This document shows, in pieces, positions 53,801 to 63,882 of a DNA stretch of 64,000 bases; position 1 is the stretch's first letter; each line of letters starts with the position of its first letter. The DNA lies in NCBI RefSeq assembly GCF_949628265.1, contig NC_088786.1, positions 24,883,681-24,947,680 on the forward strand, written 5' to 3'. The DNA comes from Cloeon dipterum. Lineage: Eukaryota; Arthropoda; Insecta; Ephemeroptera; Baetidae. The translations under genes were made by a program, and so were the position numbers. The notes under the pieces are model-generated. The model saw nothing but the letters and a program-made list of their open reading frames with translations, made no database searches and had not been told where the DNA came from.

Positions 53801-54450
53801 AATGTGCACAGTTCCCGGTAGATCTTGGTCCCCAATACTGATTAAATTTACTTCTAATTCGAACGCCTCTATTGTTTTTTGGACGATGTCCATCGTGTCC
53901 TCGTCGATCACAATGAATCTGGCTTCCATCTCTTTTATCTGTTGTGCATACACCTCTACTCCAAGTTATCAGTTAAAATCGAAATTCAAATTATGAAACC
54001 GTGTACCAACCGATTGTTTCTTGCTGGTCGCAACCCCTGGTTACTCCACCCAGCATCCAAACGCCGATTTCGACCAAAATGAGATTAGCAAATCCGTGGG
54101 TAACGAAGAAAAGCGAGTCACCCTTTTTGAAACCTAGCTCGGCTAGAGCGATTGCTATGTTTGTCGCGTCTCGTTTAACCTGTCCAAAGGTCACGGTTTT
54201 GTTCGACGGAATATCCACCTACAATCAAATTATATAAGACGATAAAAAATGCTGATGACTCCTTTCCAATTTTAGTACGATCCATGGACGGTCTTTGTAA
54301 GACTCAATTCTTTTATCGTGGTCATTGAATATAAAATCCGTAAACGACACATCTGGTACGTCTTCATACTTCCATCCTGTGAATAAAAATTAGAACGAAA
54401 GTGTGAAAATGACATAAACGATAGAAATATTTTGTACCTTTTCCAGCCAT
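50894..54450 (-). CDS. Luciferase/4-coumarate-CoA ligase-like acyl-CoA synthetase A
   Basis: ANL-superfamily adenylating enzyme, expected to activate a carboxylate with ATP and, in standard members, pass it to CoA. Twelve exons: 54450-54438, 54376-54279, 54218-54011, 53955-53776, 52450-52315, 52240-52081, 52024-51848, 51797-51713, 51654-51605, 51539-51429, 51368-51243 and 51184-50894. All phases agree, giving 544 residues. Motifs in order: ATP loop FNTSGSTGFPKGV (exon 5), IYGMSEAGF (exon 8), GWFKTGDVGF (exon 11) and the C-terminal lysine in NKGGKLDRKSLKE (exon 12). The usual hinge-distal KYKGxQ is replaced by YRVEVSF. The C-terminus is ADNE, without a peroxisomal SKL-type signal. Intron 4 is large (1.3 kb); the others are mostly under 150 bp. 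It is the last gene of a three-gene tandem array. The substrate is unknown. Confidence 0.93.
52451..53775 (-). other. Large intron 4 of synthetase A
   Basis: A 1.3-kb intron where the paralogues have only ~120 bp (B) or ~50 bp (C). It holds AT-rich DNA and a moderately GC-rich segment (about 52960-53290) with several TCAGTY initiator-like strings on the plus strand. A short plus-strand frame starting at ATG 53349 ends at a donor-like GGTATGTA. No transposon or known gene was recognised. Confidence 0.6.
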
Positions 54451-55144
54451 AGTTTTAGTGGTTTTCCTCTCAGAAAGTCAACTGCGCACTGCTACAAAAT
54501 ATACAAGTTGAGCTGCCTTATCTGTGTTGATTACTAGATACTGGTTAATATTTTGAACTTGTTTGGCAAATATAAGTATGATAAAGTTTAAGGTCCAAGA
54601 AATCGTATCCAATTTTTACTGAAATAAATCTTTCCGTTAAACTTTTTAAAACATAAAAGTGACAGTCGTTCGAACAATTTCGTGCCCCTGCTCACCAGGA
54701 CTTTATAATATTATTTTGCTGTCACTCTATCGTCATGTGACTTGAAAATTTTAACCTTGTTTGGGTCGTGGAAAATTGTGTGTCATGTGAAACTATGTAT
54801 ATATATTGACATATACTTGTAGACACACTAAAACAATGTTTTTAAGATGCTATTTTATTGGGGATGTGGTTAGCCACAGATTTAGCTTTCATTTATAGTT
54901 TCCATTTTAATTAGATGTGACTGCCATGGCACGAATAGAAAAAATTGGTTAAATGGGTAAAATTAAGCACATAGTCAACTGCACTACTTGCACAATTTTT
55001 CACAGCAAAAAGAATTGCTCTTATTGGTGAATGCGAGCGTAACACGTGGTTGAAAAATCTTTCGAATCAATAGCATTAGTTTTTCAAGAAATTTGTCTCC
55101 GATTTTAAACTAAAAATGCGCTTAGAAATTTTCAAAATACTCTA
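54451..55144. other. Intergenic spacer between synthetases B and A
   Basis: AT-rich. It should contain the promoter of A and the 3' UTR of B. No relic of another paralogue was seen here. Confidence 0.5.
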
Positions 55145-55150
55145 TTTATT
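55145..55150 (-). terminator. Poly(A) signal AATAAA of synthetase B
   Basis: Minus-strand AATAAA about 75 bp beyond the stop of synthetase B. Confidence 0.6.
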
Positions 55151-55221
55151 TGTATAATCTACACCATTTCTCATCTTTGTCCGTTAGCCAACTAACACAA
55201 ATTTTTACTAGATGGAGAAAT

Positions 55222-57615
55222 TTAATTGTTGTCAAATGCAAATTGTTGAAGCGCTTTCCTGTCCAACTTGCCGCCTTTATTCACGGGCAGTTTTTCAACG
55301 AATCGCACCCCGCTGTGAAGATGCTTGCTATAATGCAAACGGTCCGAAATAAATTTGCATAACTCTTCCTCGTTGCGTTTTCCGCCTTTTTTAATAACTA
55401 CAAAAGCCCTTGAGGTATTATTAGTGGTAGGATGAGGCATTCCAACTACCCCAGCTTCTTGGACATCAGGGTGCTCTAGAAGCACAGCCTCGATTTCTGA
55501 GGGCAACACCTGTTTTGAAGAAAATATAAAAAAGTACAAATAAAGTAGTATGGACGGCGAGACATACGAAATCCATACGATACTTGTACATGAACCTTGC
55601 CCTCTCTTTTATAAATATGTTGCCCTTTTCATCCTGGATCCCGAGGTCGCCAGTTTGGAACCAACCTTCTTCGTCAGTTAATTTTTGCACCTTATAAATT
55701 AATTGCCAACTATATTTCATATTTAGCCATAATGTTTTCAAAAACCTTATTGCCTGGCATCAAGTAACCTTTCGCAATACAGGGCGATCTCACGTATAGC
55801 TCCCCAAGTTCGTGTGGACCAACTCTCTTCTTGTCATCCACACCGAGTATCTGATGTTAATAAATTTAGCGTGTTAAATGCTGTTCTAAAAAAGAATCAG
55901 AAATAAAAATTTACTTTTCCTTCGTATGAGGGTAGAAACATTCCAGAAGAAGTAACCACCTGTCCTAAAACACATATATTAGTAAAATTAGACTGTCCAA
56001 TTTGCGTAAGTTTAGGTTTGTACCCTCGCTCGTGCATCTATCCAGCTTTAATGGCTTTATTTGCCCTTTTTTCGTGCTTGTGCTAAACCCAATCTCGGTC
56101 ATGCCATAAATCTGTTACAATTGCATTAATGTGAATTTTATTCAAAAGGTATTTGAACCTGCATCAAATGAGTGTTGGATAGCTTTTCGCAGAGCAAATC
56201 TGCTGTGGTTGGATCCAGCACCCAACCTCCTACTAACATCAGTTTTATGATGTTTGCATCACGCAGAGTTTCAAGCTGGTCATCGCATCTTGCAAACCAA
56301 TTAGCAACATGAGGATAGAACAGAATGGATCGAGGCTGCAATATCCAATTTATTAAAACAAAATGTATATTTTTTTGTTATTGCACACGGAGGTATTCAT
56401 ACCTGGTATGTTGTTAAATATTCAAAGTAAGTTCCCCTTTCAAATTTGTTGATATGGTAGATGGTGCGGCCAGTATTCAGATAATGCATTGCGAGAATAA
56501 ATATACCCAATCCGTAGTTGATCATAAATTCAAGTAGTGAATCCTCAAGTGGAACATTTCTAAACAAATATAATTTCTATTTAGGAAATTGCAATGAAAT
56601 TAGTTCTGTAAAACACCTCAACGATTTCATATTCTCAACAATAGAGTAGTGTGTATGAACTACTCCCTTTGGATTTCCAGTTGAACCGCTTGTGTTTAAA
56701 ATCACCAGAGGATCCTCCTTAGGATTAATTTTAGTTGGCTGTTTCAATGCTGAGGAGATGATGCAATATATTATAAAACCGTAACATATGTACATCTTGA
56801 TATAAATTAAATGCACGCCAGCAGAATGATTTAGTTTTAAAATGTTATGAAATCTAAAAATCCTACAAACCAGAGCCATCATCTGCTAACAGTTTAGAAA
56901 TATTAGTTGTCCCTGGAATAGGCTCATCACCCAAACTAATGATACAGCCATCATACTTCAAGATATCCAGAGCAGGTTGGATGACTTGGATGGTTTCTGA
57001 GTCAACTAGTACAAAATTAACGGCGCTCTCTTTGATTTGCCTTGCATAGTCATCTAAAAAAAATTACTATTAGATATATTGCTAGAGAGTGGTTAAAATG
57101 AAAAATATCACCTGAAAGCTCATTTTGGCTGCAGCCTCGAACAGCTCCACCCAGCATCCAAACTCCAATCTTGACCAGGAACAAACGTGCAGCTTCGTAA
57201 GTTACAAAATAAAGAACATCTCCTGGCCGAAAGCCCAGTCTGACTAGACCGCTCGCGATTTTAACAGCGTCTTCCTTTACTTGGCCAAACGTGACTGATC
57301 TTCCGGATGGGATATCAACCTGCAGATCAAATTTTCAAATTAGAAATTTCCGAACATGATTAATACTTTTATAGCTATTAATAATAATTTTCCTGGTCAT
57401 GGAATTGTAATAAATTTTGCAAATTAATTGATTCAGTGCATAAAAACATTACAATCCACGGTCGGTCCTTGTAGCTAGATGTTTCCTCGAAACCACCAAA
57501 TATGAAGTCCATGAAGGAAATCTCAGGGACTTTTTCGAAAGGTAATCCTTAAAAATTGATTTGAATTGAGTTATAATTTTGGTTAACTGGAAATTTACAC
57601 AATACCTTGCTGCAT
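55222..57615 (-). CDS. Luciferase/4-coumarate-CoA ligase-like acyl-CoA synthetase B
   Basis: Tandem paralogue of A with the same exon plan: 57615-57606, 57547-57453, 57319-57112, 57053-56871, 56749-56617, 56559-56403, 56335-56159, 56111-56024, 55964-55915, 55850-55746, 55690-55568 and 55509-55222. All junctions are in phase, giving 538 residues. The first exon encodes only three codons and one base, as in C. Motifs: LNTSGSTGNPKGV (ATP loop), IYGMTEIGF, GWFQTGDLGI and NKGGKLDRKALQQ with the adenylation lysine. The KYKGxQ segment reads KYRMDF: the first lysine is kept, but Gly and Gln are not. The C-terminus is FDNN, so no PTS1. Every intron is short. The reading frame is intact and the gene looks functional; specificity is unknown. 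Confidence 0.93.
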
Positions 57616-58214
57616 GGTACTTGTTAGAGGCAACTCTGGCGAAGTGGAACTGTCTCAATGAGGTCATTTATTTCATGCTTTGTTCTCTATATTTGATATG
57701 CCATAAACTAAGCTGGCTAATGAAAGTTCAATATTTGCGGCCGTGGCGGCCGTAAATTTCTTTCAAAGATAACGTCTCTATAAAATTTATTACCTTGGAG
57801 TCAAATATTTTTAAGTCTCACTAAATTTAAAATTCTTAAATCTCCTATTAGCCTCAACAAACGTCATTGCAATATCAGAATAGTTAAATAAACCTTATTT
57901 GAAATTTTTAATCAAACGCGTAATGTAATATTACATTTTTTATTCTCAAAGTTTTCAAGATGTGGCCACAAGTTGCATGACTTCCATGTAAAGATTGCCT
58001 GTTCCAGGCAGCAGAGAAAATTTTCAAATATCACATTTAAACGATCGATTTCCATAGCTCACCATCTTACCATATGTAAATCTTATTCAAACATCAAGGC
58101 AGTATGTTCACAATTGAATTGATTTTTAATTATTGGTAGTAAATAGGGTAAATTGTACTGTCATCTTGCATTCAATACACACCACTCAAATTTGATACGG
58201 CTTCTATAAAAAAT
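57616..58214. other. Spacer upstream of synthetase B
   Basis: Presumed promoter of B, AT-rich, with no recognised element other than the pseudogene relic that begins at 58215. Confidence 0.5.
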
Positions 58215-58370
58215 TGAAGCCCAAATTGCTAAAGTGCTCTCCTCTCCACCTAGCTGTCCATTAGATTTTCAACAAAGCGCGTGTCTCCATGCAGATTTGT
58301 TAAGTAGTAAAAAAGTCGGTCAGCAACAAACTTGCACCGCTGCATAATGGCGCTGTTTTCACACTCCTTA
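58215..58370 (-). pseudogene. Relic of a fourth synthetase paralogue, C-terminal exon
   Basis: Minus-strand translation from about 58366 reads ECENSAIMQRCKFVADRL, then LHGDTRFVENL, matching the last exon of A and B (LCNFVADRM..LHGGVRFIEKL; LCKFISDRL..LHSGVRFVEKL). After that it is broken: two TAG stops (58252-58250 and 58231-58229) flank VERRAL, the counterpart of the LDRKAL motif, and the catalytic-lysine segment (NKGGK in paralogues) is missing. No other exons of this copy were recognised in the flanks. It is a decayed remnant of a duplicated gene in the same orientation as the array, between C and B. Confidence 0.75.
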
Positions 58371-58967
58371 TTTGCAATCATATTTCATTTATTTATTTAG
58401 CGCGCAACTTGTTGTCAATATATTAGTTAAATTTATTTGCATTACAAATACTAATTAATTTACTATGGCAGGCTACATAGTATGAGAATTAATTTCCATA
58501 AGCCCACTATTGTAAATTTTGAGACAGTGAAACAATTTGATCACACTTTTACATTTGCACTTCATTTTAATTAGGATCTGATGAGCATCTCGTCATTCAT
58601 AGATACTCAAATTGAAAAATGTCACTGGGTGAAAATATGAAAGTTACACTACAACATTTCATAAAGGTTCTCAATATTCTCAAGATTCAATAACTCAGCA
58701 AGCGCCATTTAAAATTAAATTGAATAAGATACTATATAAATGAGCAATGTAACACGAGTTATAAGCAAATTATTTATTCTATTAGAGGTATTTAAAAAAG
58801 TTTATCACCATACAGTAGAGAAAACCTGTTTCTCGAGCTAAACGCAATGATTTTTAATTGGGATATTGGTAGAAAATAGGCTCTACGTAAAATACACAGC
58901 ACCATTTCCCCCAAAACATTTTCTATTTAAATAAATTTCGCTATCCTTCAATTATAAACAACGTTTT
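58371..58967. other. Spacer downstream of synthetase C
   Basis: AT-rich DNA with the probable poly(A) signal of C (minus-strand AATAAA, 58778-58773). No further exons of the relic could be identified. Confidence 0.5.
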
Positions 58968-61703
58968 TCACATATCCTTTAATGCCATCTCCTTAAGAGC
59001 TCTTCTGTCAAGCTTTCCTCCCCTATTGGCTGGCAGTTTTTCAACGATTTTTGCTCCTGCGTGCAGTTGTTTTCGCACCGGCATTTTATTAGCGACAAAC
59101 GCACACAGTTCCTCAGGAGTGCAGTGCTGGCCTGCTTTCAGAACAACGTAGGCCTTGGTCACGTTGCTTGTTTCTGGATTGGGCAATCCGACCACACCTG
59201 CAGCCATCACCGCCGGATGCTCTTGTAGAAGGCACTCTATTTCGCTCGGCGCAATCTGCGTAGTTCATTTTATATATTTTTTATGACGATTTTTAACTTG
59301 TTATACATACGATGTGACTCAAATATTTATACATGAAATTGGCACGTTCCTTCAAGTAAATTCGCCCATGAGTGTCAAAAAATGCAACATCTCCTGTGCA
59401 AATCCAGCCATCTTGGTCAATATCTGACTTGATAGTCTTCGAGGAAGACAGGAATGATTTTCAATGAAATACAAAGTTTATTGCTCTCCACGATTTCATA
59501 CCACATTGCTTGAGCTAAAGTAACCTCGCATCATTCCGGGAGTGCGAACATAAAGCACACCTTCCTCCAAAGGTGGTTTCAGCTCCTTAGTTTCTGAGTC
59601 CAGTATCTAAACAAAACGGTGAAATTTCATAACAAAAACAACAAATAAAGTAAATTTTGATTCACCTTTGCCTCCATATTGGCAAGAATTGAGCCAGAAC
59701 AAGTGAAGGTTTGTCCTAAAATATCAGCTTTTGATTTTTGCCTTGTTGGTATATTACATTTTGAATTATTTCAGAATATCTTAATGTTATTTTTTCTATT
59801 TTAAAGCAAATATTTTGTGACCTTTTTTTTAAAAAATGGATTATACCGGGTGTCAGTTTAAATGATGCATTTACAAATAAAATCCCTGAAAAAATGAATA
59901 TCAGTGGTTTGATACCTTCAATTTTGATAGTTGGCACTTTGGCTGCTTCTCCTGAATCTTGTATTTCTGTGGCAGTGGCATACAAAATTTCGGACATGCC
60001 ATACACCTATATCAGGTCATAAATTCTAACTTTTGAACGTGTGTAGCTTTAGAAAACTTGCCTGCTGGATGTGAGTGTCAGGTAGGTTTTTTGAGAGAAG
60101 AGCCGCAGTTGTCGAGTCCAATACCCAACCTGCTATCATCACATGCTTTAGGAAACCTTGCTGCCGCACATCGCTTAGTATAGGATCTCTCGCAAATGAA
60201 GCGGCAAGATATGGATACAACACTATTGAGCGAGGCTGAAAAGTAGATTTGGCTATTTGTAAATAAATAAAGTATAGTGAAATTTTACTTTAAAAGAGAG
60301 GAGTGCAGATAGATAGGTATTCTTGTCGAATTTATTTAGGTGATATACTGTGAGACCGTACTTCAAAGAGTACATTGCGAGGCAAACATTCACGACCCCG
60401 TAATTGATCACAAACTCCATAATAGAGTGTCGCATTTTCAGAGCTCTGAAAGATTGCTTTGTGTGATGAGTCTCATGTTTTAATATTTCTTAATATTTTA
60501 CTCCATCATGATCAAATTCGCTGTGAATGAGTAATGCGTGTGAACAACGCCTTTGGGCATTCCAGTGCTTCCGCTCGTGTTGCAGATCACTAGGGTATCG
60601 TTACGCACGTCCACATTGACTTCAGGAAGTACTGGAAGAAATGCAATCGATGTAGACGGAATAAATTTTGAATTTTAAATTACCAATTGCGTCCTCTGAT
60701 AAGAGATTAGAAATATGGATAGTTCCTTGAACGGCAACTTCACCGCAAGAGAAAAATTTGACGCCGCGACAGTTTGAGTCATCGACTGCTTTTTTCATAC
60801 AGTCGTACGTTTCACAGTCAGTCAGTACATATTTAATTTGCATTTCGTTAACTTGGTGCAAATAGAAGTGTTCTAGAAAATGATAGGGAATTTCATCATC
60901 CCTTATCTTATAACAATAAATATAAATAACTACAATACCATGACTCTCGACTGCACCGACCCCCTTGACCCCACCGCCAAGCATCCACACGGCCAACTCG
61001 AAGAGGTATAGCTCCGCCATAGCTGTCGTCACGAAAAACAAAAGGTCGCCCTTTTTGAACCCGAGTTTGACCAATCCGCTCGCTATTTTTTGTGCGTCAT
61101 ACTTTGCCTGTCGGAATGTCACACTTTTCCCAGATGGCACATCAACCTACAACACTAGAATTGAAATCGGTTTCGAGTAAAATCTTCTCTTGTTCTACGA
61201 TCCATTGCCGGTTTAGTTCCTCCTGGCTGAAGTTCTTATGACTTTCAAAGACAAAGTCAAGCAGATTCACCTCTGGGATATGCACTTTTGGATGGGATGA
61301 GTGAACAATGTGGGCTGAAATAGGTTTATTGTAAATAAAATGTTAAACAAAGTTAGGGCTACGATTAGATAATTGTTTTTTAAGTTTTATTAGCATTTAA
61401 ACTGAATTGTTAGAAATTGAAGAGTAATTTGTATCAAAGTATAAAATTATAAATATTGTCTATCATTGAAAATTAAACCATTACAAATGTGCCGAAATCC
61501 ATTTAACATGGATTTATAGTATTTTCAGCAGCTGCTGTTTATGCTGTAGGGCTTCAAAAATTTTGCCATTCAGCAAAATGCTTCAAAAAGTACTAGCTCA
61601 AAAAAGCAAAGGAACATTTGAATAATTGATCTACTTGATTTTTATAAAAACCATCATCATTAATTTTATGCTGTAAAATGTTAAATTACGCACCAGATTC
61701 CAT
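58968..61703 (-). CDS. Luciferase/4-coumarate-CoA ligase-like acyl-CoA synthetase C
   Basis: First gene of the array. Exons: 61703-61694, 61315-61199, 61146-60939, 60872-60684, 60631-60502, 60445-60289, 60235-60062, 60006-59916, 59715-59666, 59606-59502, 59436-59311 and 59255-58968. The product would be about 547 residues if the frame is continuous. Motifs: CNTSGSTGMPKGV (ATP loop), VYGMSEILY, GWICTGDVAF and NRGGKLDRRALKE with the adenylation lysine. KYKGxQ reads KYLSHI, and the C-terminus is LKDM. Two oddities stand out. Exon 2 has one extra T (minus strand CTGCTTTGAC near 61260) between EVNL and DFVF, creating a stop unless it is a sequence error. Intron 7 has a GC donor (CAG|GCAAGT at 60061-60060) with a normal TAG acceptor. 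The remaining phases agree. It may be functional or a recent pseudogene. Confidence 0.88.
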
Positions 61704-61864
61704 TGTGGCCTCACTGCTTTCTTCGCACTTTCCTAGCTGAGTAGCTATCTACAAAGTGAATGAAGAAATGCCTACTTCAACTTATTGTTAGAATGCTAGA
61801 AGAGTTGCGAGTCGCATGCGCGAATTAATATTTTATGCGCCGGCTTCATTGAGAACTCGATCCT
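61704..61864. promoter_or_regulatory. Short spacer upstream of synthetase C
   Basis: Only ~160 bp separate the ATG of C (minus) from the first recognisable P450 codons (plus). It should hold the C promoter or 5' UTR. No defined element was seen. Confidence 0.35.
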
Positions 61865-62429
61865 GTGGTCCAAAATTGTTGTGGAGGGGCACCTGCGAAT
61901 GAGGTTCACAAAAACGAATTACAGTGGCCTGAGCGCTTTGTCTTGCAAAGTGTGAAGCAATTCCGAGAAAAAATCAGGCCCGACTTTGAAGGATTCCAGG
62001 GTCTTGTCAGTGAAAGTATTCTCATAAATACTTTTGCTTTGCTAAACGCAATTTTAATTTAAATTTTTAGAAACGGCGAGAAATGGCAGCAAGCTCGAAT
62101 GGTCGTCTCAACCAGCCAATGATGAAAATCGACGTTTCTAACCAGTACATTCCAAAGTCGGATGAAGTAGCAAAGGACTTTGTCAAATTGTGAAAAAAAC
62201 ACTTTAATTAATCATGGCAAAAAGTTAATCATCTTAAATATCTAGAGTGAAGTTGCTTCGAAACGACAAGATAGAGATGCATGCAGATTTAAAAAATGAA
62301 ATCAACAAGTGGGCACTTGAATGTAAAATTAATTTAATACATATATACACACACACACAGGAAGCTTTAATCGCATTATTTGTTAATTATAGCGATATCA
62401 TTGATTGCATTGGACACTCGTTTGGGTTG

Positions 62430-62434
62430 TTTAG
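62430..62434 (+). repeat. Left target-site duplication of the LINE (TTTAG)
   Basis: TTTAG here and at 63878-63882 flank the insertion. Removing the element and one copy rejoins the P450 codons for LGCL and EPNLA in frame. Confidence 0.7.
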
Positions 62435-63877
62435 TTTCAAAATTAAGTTTTTTTTTATTATGGGCTGACAGGGCAACTCTGCCCCAAATCAGCACACATC
62501 CATAAAGTAATGATACAATTATGTAGGAACAACATTTGGAAGGAAGTAATAATTAATGGTAGCTTGAGAATATTGCTTCTTCAATTTTCTTCTTAAATGC
62601 ACTTGAATTCTCGTTCATACACAAATTTGGTGAAAGACTATTCCAATGACGATAGCACTGCACTTGGAAGCACTGTTCAGGCACAGTAACATTTACACGC
62701 GGAGCCAGAAGCCTCAATCGATGAGCTCTGGACCTGCCTATCAAGTCAACATCGCGCATGGGGGTAACATAACATTTTAAATATTCAGGGCAATTATTGT
62801 ACAAAATCTTATGTGTTTGTGTTAATACATGCAATTGACGTCTGTCTGTAATCTTTAAGATACGACACTTTTTATACAAAGATGACAAGTTTTGCCCGCG
62901 TTTGACGTCAAATATATACCTCATGAGGTTGTTCTGTAAAACTTGCAGCTTATTCAGCTGCTCCGCGCTAAGGTTACAGAACACGATATCACCATAATCA
63001 AAATGGGGTAGCATTAGAGTTTTTACTAGTTTAATTCTTATTTTTTCTGGCGTGACATTTCGAAATTTTTCTACATTTTTAAGTGAACCATAAACTTTTT
63101 GAAATATTTTAGAAATTTGACCCACCCACTTCAGATGCTTGTCAAAAACAACTCCTAAATTTTTTACTTTGTCACTATAGTCAAATTCAACACAGCCAGT
63201 TTCCACTTCATCACTGAATTGAATTTCAGTGTCGTTCATTTTAACTTTACTTAACTGCGCCAAGTTTAGCTTTGAGTGCGATCTCTCAGAGCCAACAACT
63301 AGCACCTGCGTCTTGCGCGGATTGAGCTTTAAACCGTGCTTTTCCGACCAGGCGACCACGTCGCACAAAATACTGTTCATAACCGCAATAGCGTGCTCCA
63401 ACTCCTCAGGCTTGCAATTAATATACAATTGAATATCATCTGCGTACATATGGTACTTACACCGATTTTGAAAGAGATACACTACGTCGTGGGTATAGAC
63501 GGAAAACAAAAGCGGACCGAGCACCGACCCTTGAGGAACTCCGGCCTCAATGCGGACCCACCTTGAGAATTTTCCGTCCTTGTCACGAATCGCGTGTTCT
63601 CTCTCACTTAGAAAGTTTTTAAAAAAATTTAAAACTGAATCAGAAAAATTTAGCTGCGTCAGCTTCCTGAGCAGCAGAGCGTGATCGACCAAATCAAACG
63701 CCTTTGAAAAATCAAGGAAAACCATAAGGGTTACCTCACCACGGAAATTAGAAATCCGCAAGTCCTCAGAGATTTTCAAAAGCGCTGTGGTCGTGCTATG
63801 CTGCCTGCGGAAGCCGGACTGGAACTCGTCTATCACGTTATGTATATTTAAGTACGTAATCAGCTGGTCATGGACGA
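62435..63877 (-). mobile_element. 5'-truncated non-LTR retrotransposon (CR1/Jockey-type LINE)
   Basis: A minus-strand insertion of about 1.44 kb. It contains the C-terminal two thirds of a reverse transcriptase: entry motif DEFQSGFRRQHSTTTALL, then FLDFSKAFDLVDH, GVPQGSVLGPLLFSVY, the catalytic YADDIQLY and GLKLNPRKTQVLV. The typical LINE C-terminal region follows (LPHFDYGDIVF, RYIF, HRLRLLAP, HWNSLSP). A short 3' UTR and an A-rich end (AATAAAAAAAAA near 62459-62448) complete the 3' end. The frame runs open from about 63877 to the stop near 62553. The 5' end breaks within the sequence corresponding to IVHDQLITYLN, so the endonuclease domain and 5' UTR are missing. The continuous reading frame implies a recent insertion. 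Confidence 0.92.
62553..63877 (-). CDS. Truncated LINE reverse transcriptase
   Basis: Open frame of about 440 codons without internal stops, the 5'-truncated ORF2-type product of the LINE. The RT palm motifs are present (aspartate in FLDFSKAFD, YADD box). The endonuclease and N-terminal fingers are lost by truncation, so it is not expected to be autonomous. It reads opposite to the P450 it interrupts. Confidence 0.9.
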
Positions 63878-63882
63878 TTTAG
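63878..63882 (+). repeat. Right target-site duplication of the LINE (TTTAG)
   Basis: Second copy of TTTAG, directly followed by the resumed P450 sequence. Confidence 0.7.
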
